DNA of 64,000 nucleotides, from positions 1 to 64,000 of the forward strand of contig DASSEW010000003.1 of the NCBI GenBank assembly GCA_035695065.1, written 5' to 3'. Position 1 is the stretch's first letter, and every line of letters starts with the position of its first letter. The notes beneath the pieces were generated by a model. That model was not told where the DNA came from and searched no databases. It saw only the letters and a list, made by a program, of their open reading frames with translations. Positions 36,901 to 46,446 of this stretch are shown here, in pieces. Both the position numbers and the translations under genes were made by a program. The stretch is from 66-474 sp035695065 (GTDB lineage Bacteria > Pseudomonadota > Gammaproteobacteria > Xanthomonadales > Rhodanobacteraceae).

Positions 36901-38244
36901 TCAATCCTTGCGAGCCTTCGCCCTCGCCTGCCTGAGCGCATCCAGCTTCTCGCGGATCTTCCCTTCCATGCCGTTGGCGGTCGGCGCGTAGAACTCCGTG
37001 CCGACCAGTGCATCGGGCAGGCATTGCTGGTCCAGCGCCACGCCGCCCTCCACGTCCGGGTCGTATTGATAGCCCTTGCCGTAACCCAGGCCCTTCATCA
37101 GTTTCGTCGGCGCATTGCGCAGGTGCATCGGCACTGCCAGCGTGCCGCTTTCGCGCACATTGGCGCGCGCCGCGCCGTAGGCGACATAGGCGGCATTGCT
37201 CTTGGGCGCCATGGCGAGATACAGGGCGGCTTCGGCAAGCGCGAGCTCGCCTTCGGGCGAACCCAGCCGCTCATACGTGTCCCATGCGTGCAGCGTCAGT
37301 TGCCATGCGCGCGGATCGGCCAGGCCGATGTCCTCCACCGCCATGCGCACCATGCGCCGTGCGAGATAGAGCGGCTCGCAGCCGCCATCCAGCATGCGCA
37401 CCAGCCAGTACAGCGCCGCATCGGGATCGGACGAGCGCACCGACTTGTGCAGCGCCGAGATCTGGTCGTAGAACTGTTCGCCGCCCTTGTCGAATCGGCG
37501 CGTGCGGTCGGCCAGCACCTGCTGCAGCGTGGCTTCGTCAATGCGGCCACCGTGGGCGAGTTCGGAAGCGATCTCCAGGAACGTCAGCGCGCGCCGCACG
37601 TCGCCGTCGGCCGCGCGCGCCATCAACGCGAGCGCGTCATCATCCACTTGCAGATGCAGCGAACCGAGCCCGCGTTCCTCATCACTCAGCGCGCGCTTCA
37701 ACGCGACGACGATGTCATCGGCACCCACCGCATCCATCACGTGCACGCGGCAGCGCGACAACAGCGCGGAGTTCAGTTCGAAGGAAGGATTCTCGGTGGT
37801 CGCGCCGACGAAGATGATCACGCCGCGCTCGATGTGCGGCAGGAACGCGTCCTGCTGCGCCTTGTTGAAGCGGTGCACCTCGTCCACGAACAGCACGCTG
37901 CGCCGGCCCTGCGCGAAGTTCACTTCCGCCTCGGCCAAGGCCGCACGCACCTCAGCCAGGCCCGAGAGCACCGCCGAAATTGCATGGAAATGCGCGTCGG
38001 CATATTTCGCCACCAGCAGCGCCAGCGTGGTCTTGCCGCAGCCGGGCGGGCCCCACAGGATCATCGAATGCACGCGGTGCGCTTCCAGCGCCCGCCGCAG
38101 CGCCGTGCCCGGCCCGAGCAGGCGCGCCTGCCCGACGATCTCGTCCAGCGTGCGGGGACGCATGCGCTCGGCCAGCGGCTTCAGCGCATCGGATTCGGCG
38201 AACAGCTCCGGGGACTCGGCAGGAAGCGTTTTGCGGCGCGACAT
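36901..38244 (-). CDS. rarA: Replication-associated recombination protein A
   Basis: 447 residues; AAA+ ATPase of the RarA/MgsA/WRNIP1 family that acts at stalled forks. Walker A GPPGCGKTT and Walker B FVDEVHRFNKAQQDAFLP are followed by sensor GATTENPSFELNSALLSRC. The tetramerisation domain follows (DPDAALYWLVRMLDGG, AVEDIGLADPRAWQL). It is the step before serS in the conserved ftsK-lolA-rarA-serS order. Start ATG 38244; two genes separate it from lolA here. Confidence 0.96.
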   Translation of the reverse strand: MSRRKTLPAESPELFAESDALKPLAERMRPRTLDEIVGQARLLGPGTALRRALEAHRVHSMILWGPPGCGKTTLALLVAKYADAHFHAISAVLSGLAEVRAALAEAEVNFAQGRRSVLFVDEVHRFNKAQQDAFLPHIERGVIIFVGATTENPSFELNSALLSRCRVHVMDAVGADDIVVALKRALSDEERGLGSLHLQVDDDALALMARAADGDVRRALTFLEIASELAHGGRIDEATLQQVLADRTRRFDKGGEQFYDQISALHKSVRSSDPDAALYWLVRMLDGGCEPLYLARRMVRMAVEDIGLADPRAWQLTLHAWDTYERLGSPEGELALAEAALYLAMAPKSNAAYVAYGAARANVRESGTLAVPMHLRNAPTKLMKGLGYGKGYQYDPDVEGGVALDQQCLPDALVGTEFYAPTANGMEGKIREKLDALRQARAKARKD

Positions 38245-38277
38245 GGAACGATCATACCGATGCCGCGCACAACAGGA

Positions 38278-40098
38278 TCAAACCGGCACGACGTCGAAAG
38301 CTATCGAAAGCCGCCGATCCTGCTCGCCCCCGGAGAACGGCACGGTGCCGTGCCACATCCAGGACGGGAACAGCACCAGCAGGCCCGGCTCGGGCTTCAC
38401 GAAGTGTTCCGCTTCCAGCGGCGGCTGCGTGGGAATACCGGATTCGCCGAACTTGAGCCAGCCTTCGCCCTTGGGCAGTCCGGGTGTCCGGGGGACTTCT
38501 ATGTAGCAAGCCGAGGAGAGCCAGCCTTCGGGATGATAGTGATTGACGTGATGGCCACCCGCGCGCAATCGCACCGACCAGATGCCGGTGATCCTGTAGC
38601 CATCCGCGTTGCGCGAGCGCAACACGTCGTTGCCCGACCCGATCGCCTGCATGTAGCGGCGGATCGGCCCGTCTATCGCCTGCGCGAAAGCGCGGATCGC
38701 CGGATCCTTTTCGTGCTCGAGATCGAGATCCACCTGCGTGCCGGTGCGCAGCGTCTGCCCGATCGGATGCGCCTGCATCACGTGGCGCCTGTGCAGCGCG
38801 GCAGCGAGGTCGCGCAGGTATTCCGGCAGCGACGACCACCCCGGCGGTGTATCGATCGTCGCCGGTCGCACGAATTGCGCGTAGTCGTACAGCGCGGCGT
38901 AACGCGGATCGCCGAGCATCCGCCAGGCGCTGGCGCGCAACGCGATCGCATGCCCGTCGTGAGGGTCCATCCGCAACAACCGTTCGGCGATTTCCATCGC
39001 CTCGCCCGCGCGCCCGTTGGCGAGCAACGCGCATCCCCGGGCTGACAGCACAACCGGATCGTCCGGCGCGACGTGCGAGGCGCTGTCCGCATGCTCCAAC
39101 GCGCGCGCGGCATCGAACTTGAACGCAGTCTGCGCGGCGGCAATATGCAGCGCTACATCGCGATCGTCGCGTGCCAGCCCGTGCTCCAGTTCCGCCAGCG
39201 CATCCCGCGGCCGCCCTGCCCATTCCAGCAATCTTGCCTTGAAGGTGCGCAGCTCGGTGTTGCCCGGCTGTGCACGCAGCGCCTGATCGAGGTTCACCGT
39301 GGCGGCGTCGCTGTCGCCCGTGCGCATCCAGACCAGTTCGGCCAGATTGGTTTGCGCCGCGCTGAAGTCAGGGCGCATCGCGATCGCGCGCCGCAGTTCG
39401 GCTTCGGCTTCGTCGTGGCGACATTGCGCCAGCAAGGCGCGAGCGAGCGTGTAGCGCACTTCGGCTCCGTCCGCGCCGACCCTGATCAATTCACCGAGCC
39501 CGTTTTCGGCGGTGGTGGCGTCTCCCATTTCGATCTGGGCAGCGGCCAGCCCCAGTCTCGCGTGCGGATCGTTCGGTGCGAGCGCCAGTGCCTTGCGGAA
39601 GCAATCTCCGGCTTCCCGTGCGCGCTTCAACGTAAGCAGCGCCTGGCCTCGCGCCGCCCACAGTTCCGGGAATGCCACTCCGCGCCCGACCAGCTCGTCG
39701 GTGTAGCGCAACAGATCTTCCTGGCGCTCCCGCGCCTGAAGCACCCGCAGCAGCAGCGAAAGCGCCTGTGGATGCGTGGGGGCGAGCTTGAGCGCCTGGC
39801 GCAGCGCGCGCTCGGCTTCGTCCATGCGATTGCGGCAAGCCAGGATTTCACCCAACAGCGCGAACGCGGATGGATTCCCCGGCGCCAGTTGGATTGCAGT
39901 GGCGACCGCGCGCTCGGCGCGCGCGAGGTCGCCACTGCGCATCAATACGCCAGCGAGCAACCAGTACGCGTCCGGCAATCCCGGCTGCGCCGCCAGCAAT
40001 TGCTCAAGCAACCCGCGTGCATGCCCCAGGTCGCCAGCCTGCAGCAGCCTCGCGGCCGACTGCAATTGCTGCGCGACCTGCGCGGCAGGAACATTCAT
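38278..40098 (-). CDS. TPR protein with C-terminal 2-oxoglutarate/Fe(II) oxygenase domain
   Basis: 606 residues. At least nine TPR-like repeats over about 1-400 (for example ARGLLEQLLAAQPGLPDAYW and DEAERALRQALKLAPTHPQA). The last 180 residues look like the putative 2OG-Fe(II) oxygenase family: RAGGHHVNHYHPEGWLSSAC, FPSWMWHGTVPFSGGEQDRR and SIAFDVVPV, with candidate iron-binding His residues. The repeats could recruit a protein substrate. Substrate unknown; hydroxylation of a protein or small molecule is inferred from the family. Confidence 0.82.
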   Translation of the reverse strand: MNVPAAQVAQQLQSAARLLQAGDLGHARGLLEQLLAAQPGLPDAYWLLAGVLMRSGDLARAERAVATAIQLAPGNPSAFALLGEILACRNRMDEAERALRQALKLAPTHPQALSLLLRVLQARERQEDLLRYTDELVGRGVAFPELWAARGQALLTLKRAREAGDCFRKALALAPNDPHARLGLAAAQIEMGDATTAENGLGELIRVGADGAEVRYTLARALLAQCRHDEAEAELRRAIAMRPDFSAAQTNLAELVWMRTGDSDAATVNLDQALRAQPGNTELRTFKARLLEWAGRPRDALAELEHGLARDDRDVALHIAAAQTAFKFDAARALEHADSASHVAPDDPVVLSARGCALLANGRAGEAMEIAERLLRMDPHDGHAIALRASAWRMLGDPRYAALYDYAQFVRPATIDTPPGWSSLPEYLRDLAAALHRRHVMQAHPIGQTLRTGTQVDLDLEHEKDPAIRAFAQAIDGPIRRYMQAIGSGNDVLRSRNADGYRITGIWSVRLRAGGHHVNHYHPEGWLSSACYIEVPRTPGLPKGEGWLKFGESGIPTQPPLEAEHFVKPEPGLLVLFPSWMWHGTVPFSGGEQDRRLSIAFDVVPV

Positions 40099-40147
40099 GC
40101 GGTGGAAGCTCCGGTTTCAAAATCCCCACCGAAGCCTCGCGGAAAAT

Positions 40148-40822
40148 TCAATAGGCCACAAGTGCCGGTCTCAGCTGCCGGTAAATCGCGTAGGCGATGC
40201 CGACCAGCCCGGTCAACGCGGCCGGCAGCAGCAGACCGTACTGGCCGACGCGCGGGAAGATCAGCGCGTCCGCCACCGCTCCGGCGAAGAAGCCGACCAC
40301 CAGCACGACGTACAGCCGCACCCGGCGCGCATCCACCTTCACGCCGCCGAACCACTGGCCGAGGAACATGCCGAGGTCGGTGTACAGGCCGGACACGTGC
40401 GTGGTGCGCACCACCGCGCCGCTGTAGGTGCCGGCCATCGCATTCTGCAGGCCGCAGGCCGCGGCTGCCAGCCACAAGCCGGCGTCCTGGTCGCGGACGA
40501 GCAGCGGCACTGCCGCGAACAGCATCAACGATTCCACCGAAAGCGCCACGCCGTAGCGGCGACCGAGTCGCAACGCGCTGTCGCGCACGATGAAGCCGCC
40601 GAGCGCGGCACCGAGCAGGAACGCCAGCGCGACGATGCCGAACTTCAGCATGTCGCCGACATCACCCTGTGCGACGCCGATACCGAGCAGCGTGGTGGTG
40701 CCGGTCATGTGCGTCACCGCCTGGTGGCGGAAGCTGAGGTAACCCGCGGCATTCACCATGCCGCCGATGAACGACAGCACGATGCCGCCGAACAGTACCC
40801 AGCGCGGAAGCTTGTTGATCAT
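40148..40822 (-). CDS. YoaK/DUF1275 family membrane protein
   Basis: 224 residues, six predicted transmembrane helices. Family landmarks: GGMVNAAGYLSF near the N-terminus, THMTGTTTLLG, and GLQNAMAGTYSGAVVRTTHV with SGLYTDLG. This matches DUF1275/YoaK, whose function is not settled. It lies between lolA (28 bp upstream) and the TPR-oxygenase gene on the same strand. Confidence 0.88.
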   Translation of the reverse strand: MINKLPRWVLFGGIVLSFIGGMVNAAGYLSFRHQAVTHMTGTTTLLGIGVAQGDVGDMLKFGIVALAFLLGAALGGFIVRDSALRLGRRYGVALSVESLMLFAAVPLLVRDQDAGLWLAAAACGLQNAMAGTYSGAVVRTTHVSGLYTDLGMFLGQWFGGVKVDARRVRLYVVLVVGFFAGAVADALIFPRVGQYGLLLPAALTGLVGIAYAIYRQLRPALVAY

Positions 40823-40849
40823 GGGCGACGCATCAATCGCTGGTAGCGA

Positions 40850-41485
40850 TCACTGTCCCGCCTTGGTTGCGGCATCGCCGACCACGTCGGTGCCCTTGGG
40901 CGGCGTGAAGCTGAAGGTGCCGGGCGGCAGTCGCGGATTGCGCTGCAGGTCGGTGAGCACGATTTCGGTGCGATTGCCGAGCGTGTCCTTGAACACCATC
41001 CGTCGCGGCGCGTCGCTGGCAAAACCGATGTCGGCATATTCGAACTGTGGATCCCTGGCGCGCGAAGTAAGCCGCAGCCATTGCAAGCCGTCGCGCTCAC
41101 CCTGCTCGCTCGCCTTGAAGTCGCGATCCAGCTGCGATAGATCGGTCAGCACGGTCAGCGGGCTGTGCGCTTCCTCGCTGCCCTGGTCGCGCACGGTGAC
41201 CTGCTCCAGTTCCGGATCGTAGATCCACACCTTTTTGCCATCGGCCACGATCAATTGCTTGTAGGGCGCCTGGGTGTCCCAGCGGAATTGCCGCGGCGCC
41301 TGCAGCGCCAGCGTGCCGTGCGCGGTCTGCGCGGTGCGACCATTCGCATCGTAGACGGTCTGGCTGAAGTTGCCGCTGAGCGAATGCAGCCCGTTCGCGA
41401 ACGCGTCGAGTTGCGCGCGCGCGCTGTCGGCGGCTTGCGCCAAACCCGCGCACAGCAACAGAGCCAGCATCAGCAGAATGCGCAT
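40850..41485 (-). CDS. lolA: Outer-membrane lipoprotein carrier protein LolA
   Basis: 211 residues. Signal peptide MRILLMLALLLCAGLAQAAD, so periplasmic. LolA fold with FSQTVYDANGRTAQTAHGTL, RFRWDTQAPYKQLIVADGKKVWIYDPELEQVT and SPLTVLTDLSQLDRDF. It chaperones lipoproteins from LolCDE to LolB. ATG with GAGGAA upstream; ftsK ends 54 bp before it. Conserved ftsK-lolA order. Confidence 0.95.
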   Translation of the reverse strand: MRILLMLALLLCAGLAQAADSARAQLDAFANGLHSLSGNFSQTVYDANGRTAQTAHGTLALQAPRQFRWDTQAPYKQLIVADGKKVWIYDPELEQVTVRDQGSEEAHSPLTVLTDLSQLDRDFKASEQGERDGLQWLRLTSRARDPQFEYADIGFASDAPRRMVFKDTLGNRTEIVLTDLQRNPRLPPGTFSFTPPKGTDVVGDAATKAGQ

Positions 41486-41539
41486 GGAAATTCCTCGAAT
41501 CCGGAACGGAAATGATGCAGGTGGCGGATGAACGCCGGA

Positions 41540-43867
41540 TTATCCGGACACCGGTGGAGGAGCCAGGACCTCGCGCTGTCCATTGTGCAGCGGCGCGCTG
41601 ACCACGCCTTCCTGTTCCATCTGTTCGATCAGCCTTGCCGCGCGGTTGTAGCCGATCCGTAGGTGCCGCTGCACGCCGGAAATGGACGCGCGGCGCGACT
41701 CGGTGACGATGCGCACCGCCTTGTCGTAGAGCGCGTTGTCATCATTGCCGTCCTCTTCCTCGGGCAGGCCGGATTCGTTGATCACCTTGCCGTCGCCCAG
41801 CGACTGCACATCTTCCAGTACGCCGTCGATGTATTTCGGCTCGCCCTGCGCACGCAGCCACTCGACCACCTTGTGCACCTCGTGGTCGTCCACGAACGCA
41901 CCGTGCACGCGCTCGGGCGTGGCAGTGCCGGGCGGCAGATAAAGCATGTCGCCGTGGCCCAGCAAGGTCTCCGCGCCGGACTGATCGAGGATCGTGCGCG
42001 AGTCGATCTTGCTGGAGACCTGGAAAGCGATGCGGGTCGGGATGTTTGCCTTGATCAGGCCGGTGATCACGTCCACGCTCGGTCGCTGCGTGGCCAGGAT
42101 CAGATGCACGCCGGCGGCGCGCGCCTTCTGCGCCAGCCGCGCGATCAGTTCCTCGACCTTTTTGCCGACGATCATCATCATGTCGGCGAATTCGTCGATG
42201 ATGACGACCACGAACGGCAGCGGCTGCAGCGGCTGCGCGATGTCCATCGGGTTTTCGGGGTTCGGCTTGAACAGGGGATCGAGCAGCGGCTGGCCGGCGG
42301 CTTCGGCGTCGCGCACCTTCTTGTTGAAACCGGCGAGGTTGCGCACGCCGACCGCGGCCATCAGCTTGTAGCGGCGTTCCATCTCCGCCACGCACCAGCG
42401 CAGCGCGTTGGCGGCCTCCTTCATGTCGGTGACGACCGGCGCCAGCAGGTGCGGGATCTTCTCGTAAACCGAGAGCTCCAGCATCTTCGGGTCGATCATG
42501 ATCACGCGCACGTCGGCGGGCGACGCCTTGAACAGCAGCGACAGCACCATCGCGTTCAAGGCGACGGACTTGCCGGAACCGGTGGTGCCGGCCACGAGCA
42601 GGTGCGGCATCTTGGACAGATCCACCACCACCGGCCGTCCGCCGATATCCTTGCCGAGCGCCAGCGACAGCGGCGAACGCGCATCGCCGTATTCCTTGGA
42701 ACTGAAAATCTCCGAGAGATAGACCGTCTCGCGCGACGCGTTGGGGATCTCCAGGCCGATCACGTTCTTGCCGGGGATCACGTCCACCACGCGCACGCTG
42801 TAGACGGAAAGCCCGCGCGCGATGTCCTTGTCGAGCGAGGAAATCTGGCTGCCGCGCACGCCTGCGGCGGGCTCCATTTCGAAACGCGTGATCACCGGCC
42901 CCGGATGCGCGCTGACCACGTGCGCATCGATCTTGAAGTCCTTCAACTTCATCTCGACCTGGCGCGAGAGGACTTCCAGGGTCTCTTCCGAATAGCCCTT
43001 GCCGCGCGGCGGCGGTTCGTCCAGCAGCGACAGCGGCGGCAGTTCGCCCTCGGACGATCCGCCGGCGAACATCGGGATCTGGTTCTCGCGTTTGGAGCGC
43101 TCGCTCTTCACGATCGGCGCGACCACCGGCTCGATCTTCACGGGCTCGCGCTTCGCCTGTTTGGCCGTCTCGACCTTGCGCACGACCTCGCGTTCGCTGC
43201 GGGCCGCGCGCGCGGCCAGCGCTTCCGGCGCACGCTTCACTTTGCCGCGCAGCCAGCCGAACACGGCCAGCACGCCGCGGCCGGTCGCATCCATCAGCTT
43301 GAACCACGACAGGCCGGTGGCGAGCGTGATCGCCACCAGGAACAACGCGAGGAGGAACAGCGTGGCCCCGAGTTCGCCGAAGCCGCGCGACAGCACCTGC
43401 GCGACCAGTTGGCCAAGGATGCCGCCACTGCCGGCCGGCAGGTCGCTCATCAGGTCCGGCGCGCCGCCGTCGCGCAGCGCGGCCAGTCCGCAACCGCTGA
43501 CGAAGAACGCGACGAAGCCGATCAGGCGCAGGGTCGGTTCCAGCGTGCTGCGATCGGCCGAGCGCCACTGCCGCAGCACGCCGATCGAAAGGACAACCAG
43601 CAGGATGGGGAACGCGTAGGCGATGTTGCCGATCAGGTACAGCAACAGGTCGGCGAGATACGCGCCGATGGTGCCGCCGAAATTGTGCAGCGTGGTGTCG
43701 CTGCCGGTGTGCGACCAGCCCGGATCGGACGGACTGTGGCTGATCAGGCAGATGAACAGGTACAACGCCAGCGGCAGCAACAACAGCACCGCCGCTTCCC
43801 GAAGGATGCGGCGGGTGCGTTCACTTGGTTCGTTGCCGTTAGCGGCAAGGGCTTTGGCGCGCGCCAC
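41540..43867 (-). CDS. ftsK: DNA translocase FtsK
   Basis: 775 residues from GTG 43867 with GAGG 9 nt upstream. A TTG start at 43882 is in frame but has no ribosome binding site. Four transmembrane helices in the first 200 residues, a short linker of about 100, then the motor with Walker A VAGTTGSGKSVALNAM, Walker B VVVIIDEFADMMM, ATQRPSVDVITGLIKANIPT and the C-terminal gamma winged helix (ISGVQRHLRIGYNRAARLIE) that reads KOPS. Couples division with chromosome segregation. The short linker is common outside enterics. Confidence 0.95.
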   Translation of the reverse strand: MARAKALAANGNEPSERTRRILREAAVLLLLPLALYLFICLISHSPSDPGWSHTGSDTTLHNFGGTIGAYLADLLLYLIGNIAYAFPILLVVLSIGVLRQWRSADRSTLEPTLRLIGFVAFFVSGCGLAALRDGGAPDLMSDLPAGSGGILGQLVAQVLSRGFGELGATLFLLALFLVAITLATGLSWFKLMDATGRGVLAVFGWLRGKVKRAPEALAARAARSEREVVRKVETAKQAKREPVKIEPVVAPIVKSERSKRENQIPMFAGGSSEGELPPLSLLDEPPPRGKGYSEETLEVLSRQVEMKLKDFKIDAHVVSAHPGPVITRFEMEPAAGVRGSQISSLDKDIARGLSVYSVRVVDVIPGKNVIGLEIPNASRETVYLSEIFSSKEYGDARSPLSLALGKDIGGRPVVVDLSKMPHLLVAGTTGSGKSVALNAMVLSLLFKASPADVRVIMIDPKMLELSVYEKIPHLLAPVVTDMKEAANALRWCVAEMERRYKLMAAVGVRNLAGFNKKVRDAEAAGQPLLDPLFKPNPENPMDIAQPLQPLPFVVVIIDEFADMMMIVGKKVEELIARLAQKARAAGVHLILATQRPSVDVITGLIKANIPTRIAFQVSSKIDSRTILDQSGAETLLGHGDMLYLPPGTATPERVHGAFVDDHEVHKVVEWLRAQGEPKYIDGVLEDVQSLGDGKVINESGLPEEEDGNDDNALYDKAVRIVTESRRASISGVQRHLRIGYNRAARLIEQMEQEGVVSAPLHNGQREVLAPPPVSG

Positions 43868-44011
43868 GTGTTGCGACCTCAAACTTGCTTCATCGTGGCG
43901 CCGACTATAGCGCTATTGCCACGCCAGCCAATGCCTCTCTCTGCAGGAGCGAGCTTGCACGCGACCGGTGTGCAATGAAACGTGACGAGCGTCGCCTGCA
44001 AGCACTCAATT

Positions 44012-44063
44012 GTAGGGCGGACATCGTCCGCCGCTACACATCGGCGGGCAGTGCCCGCCCTAC
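44012..44063. repeat. GTAGGGCGG...CCGCCCTAC repeat
   Basis: GTAGGGCGGACATCGTCCGCC then GGCGGGCAGTGCCCGCCCTAC, two hairpins in one unit. Lies between the ald 3' end and ftsK. A GCAGGAGCGAGCTTGCACGCGA tract of a second repeat type lies just left of it (43942-43963). Confidence 0.75.
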
Positions 44064-44083
44064 AGCTGAACCTTTGACACGAA

Positions 44084-45157
44084 TCAGCGCCCGGCCTCAC
44101 CCTTCAGCGCCGGATGCACGATCTCGCCGTTGGCGACATTGATGCCCTTCGCCAGCGGCGCATAGCCGCGCCAGTCGCCACCCGCGGCCAGCCGCAGCAC
44201 GTACGGCAGCAGCGCGGCGGAGATGGCCTGCGACGAGGTTTGCGGCACCGCGCCCGGCATGTTGGTGACGCAGAAGTGGGTCACGCCGTCCACCACGTAG
44301 GTCGGATCCTTCCAGGTCGTCGGCTTGGACGTCTCGAAGCAGCCGCCCTGGTCGATGGAGATGTCCACCATCACGCTGCCCTTCTCCATGGTCTTCACCA
44401 TCGCGGCGGAGACCACGTGCGGGGCCTTGGCGCTCGGGATCAGCACCGCGCCGATCACGAGATCCGCGGAAGCGACTTCCTCGGCGATCACCGAGTCATA
44501 CGCATACAGCGCGGTGACGTTGGAACCCAGCGCCATCATCTGCGCGAGGCGATCCGGACGCTTGTCGAACACCACCACGTTGGCGCCGGCCGCCGCGGCC
44601 AGCGCTGCCGAATTGCCGCCGGCCGCACCGGCGCCCAGCACCACGACCTTGCCGCGCCCGGTGGTCGGCATGCCGCCCAGCAGCTTGCCCTTGCCGCCTT
44701 CCGGCTGGTGCAGCAGCGTCGTGCCGCATTGCGTAGCGAGGCGGCCGGCGATCACCGACATCGGCGCAAGCAGCGGCAGGTTGCCTTCCTCGTCTTGCAC
44801 CGACTCGAACGCGACGCCGGTCAGGCCGATGTCAAGCAGGCGCCTCGTGAGCTCCGGCTCCGGCGCCAGGTGCAGGTAGCAGAACAGCAGGTGATGCTTT
44901 TTCAGCAGCGCGAGATCGCCGGCAATCGGCTCCTTCACCTTGACGATCAGCTCGCCCTTTTCATAGAGCGCCGCGGCATCCGGAACGATCTTGACGCCGA
45001 CTTTTTCGAAGGCCGCATCGGCGAAACCGCTCTTGATGCCGGCGCCGGATTGCAGAAACACCTCGTGGCCGTGCCGGACCAGGTCGGCGCAGGCTGCGGG
45101 CACCAGGGCCACGCGGCCCTCGAGCGTCTTGGTTTCGGAAGGAATGCCGATGCGCAT
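44084..45157 (-). CDS. ald: Alanine dehydrogenase
   Basis: 357 residues; NAD-dependent interconversion of L-alanine and pyruvate plus ammonia. MRIGIPSETKTLEGRVALVP is the typical N-terminus; substrate-site HLAPEPELTRRLL follows. The Rossmann segment is GRGKVVVLGAGAAGGNSAAL. C-terminal THFCVTNMPGAVPQTSSQA is diagnostic of Ald. ATG with GGGAAA upstream. The divergent neighbour is trxB, 176 bp away. Confidence 0.95.
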   Translation of the reverse strand: MRIGIPSETKTLEGRVALVPAACADLVRHGHEVFLQSGAGIKSGFADAAFEKVGVKIVPDAAALYEKGELIVKVKEPIAGDLALLKKHHLLFCYLHLAPEPELTRRLLDIGLTGVAFESVQDEEGNLPLLAPMSVIAGRLATQCGTTLLHQPEGGKGKLLGGMPTTGRGKVVVLGAGAAGGNSAALAAAAGANVVVFDKRPDRLAQMMALGSNVTALYAYDSVIAEEVASADLVIGAVLIPSAKAPHVVSAAMVKTMEKGSVMVDISIDQGGCFETSKPTTWKDPTYVVDGVTHFCVTNMPGAVPQTSSQAISAALLPYVLRLAAGGDWRGYAPLAKGINVANGEIVHPALKGEAGR

Positions 45158-45333
45158 GGTTCTGTTTTCCCAATGTGTGCGTGTGCGAGAATTGCCAGCT
45201 TGAATTCAGGCTCGCCGCTCCCCATCCTGCGCAACCAGCATGCGTTGCGACGAGCAACGCAGCGGCGATTGATCAGGGATGCGCGCGGTAGCGCGGGTCG
45301 GGCGAACCACCAGAGAAATCATCGGAATTATAC

Positions 45334-46296
45334 ATGAGCACCCCCAAGCACAGCCGCCTTTTGATCCTCGGTTCGGGCCCCGCGGGCTACACCGCCGCGG
45401 TTTACGCCGCGCGCGCAAACCTGAAGCCGATGCTGATCACCGGCCTGGCGCAGGGCGGCCAGCTGATGACCACCACCGACGTGGACAACTGGCCGGGCGA
45501 TGACGCCGGCGTGCAGGGTCCGGACCTGATGGCGCGGTTACTGAAACATGCGGAGCGCTTCGACACCGAGATCGTGTTCGACCACATCCACAGCGTGGAC
45601 GTGACCCAGCGCCCGTTCCGGCTGAAGGGCGACAACGGCGAATACAGTTGCGACGCGCTGATCATCGCCACCGGCGCGAACGCGAAATACCTCGGCATCC
45701 AGTCCGAGGAACTGTTCAAGGGCCGCGGCGTCTCCGCCTGCGCCACCTGCGACGGCTTCTTCTTCCGCGACCAGGACGTCGCGGTGGTCGGCGGCGGCAA
45801 CACCGCGGTCGAGGAGGCGCTGTATCTCGCCAACATCTGCCGCAAGGTCACGCTGGTGCACAGGCGCGACAAGCTGCGCGCCGAGAAGATCATGCAGGAC
45901 AAGCTGTTCGAGAAGGCGCGCGCCGGCAAGATCGAATTGGTGTGGAACCATACGGTCGATGAAGTGCTGGGCGACGATTCCGGCGTGACCGGCGTGCGCC
46001 TGAAGAGCACCGACGGCAAGGGCACGCGCGAGATCGCGGTCAGCGGCATGTTCGTCGCGATCGGCCACACGCCCAACACCAGCATCTTCGAAGGCCAGCT
46101 CGACATGAGCAATGGCTATATCAAGATCCGCACCGGACTCGAAGGCGGCGCGACCGCCACGTCCGTGCGCGGTGTGTTCGCCGCCGGCGACGTGGCCGAC
46201 CAGGTGTATCGCCAGGCCGTTACTTCCGCCGGCTTCGGCTGCATGGCCGCGCTGGACGCGGAGAAGTATCTGGATAGCGTTGGCCTGACGGGCTGA
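45334..46296 (+). CDS. trxB: Thioredoxin reductase
   Basis: 320 residues; FAD- and NADPH-dependent reduction of thioredoxin. FAD motif LGSGPAGYTAAVYAARANL at about 12-30, redox CATC (C136, C139), NADPH motif VVGGGNTAVEEALYL and the C-terminal FAD motif RGVFAAGDVADQVYRQAVTS. Short form, dimeric type. No strong Shine-Dalgarno before the ATG. The trxB-...-aat order here recalls the E. coli aat-cydDC-trxB-ftsK region. Confidence 0.97.
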   Translation: MSTPKHSRLLILGSGPAGYTAAVYAARANLKPMLITGLAQGGQLMTTTDVDNWPGDDAGVQGPDLMARLLKHAERFDTEIVFDHIHSVDVTQRPFRLKGDNGEYSCDALIIATGANAKYLGIQSEELFKGRGVSACATCDGFFFRDQDVAVVGGGNTAVEEALYLANICRKVTLVHRRDKLRAEKIMQDKLFEKARAGKIELVWNHTVDEVLGDDSGVTGVRLKSTDGKGTREIAVSGMFVAIGHTPNTSIFEGQLDMSNGYIKIRTGLEGGATATSVRGVFAAGDVADQVYRQAVTSAGFGCMAALDAEKYLDSVGLTG

Positions 46297-46305
46297 ACTT
46301 TTATC

Positions 46306-46440
46306 CCCTCTCCCGCCTGCGGGAGGGGAAGCCAAGTGCGGCAGCACTTGGCAGGGTGGGTGGAACACCGGACGAAACTCGCAAGTATTCCCCCATCCGC
46401 CTGCGAGCACCTTCCCCCGCAAGCGGGGGAAGGGCATCAT
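46306..46440. repeat. CCCTCTCCC-type repeat between trxB and the FemAB-like gene
   Basis: Hairpin CCCCTCTCCCGCCTGCGGGAGGGG, a central CCAAGTGCGGCAGCACTTGG, then CCTTCCCCCGCAAGCGGGGGAAGG. The last arm ends a few bases before the downstream start and supplies its purine-rich ribosome binding region. Confidence 0.75.
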
Positions 46441-46446
46441 GACTTG

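Noticed and set aside
41663..43978. 771-codon plus-strand frame over ftsK
   Set aside because: Antisense shadow of ftsK; no family resemblance.
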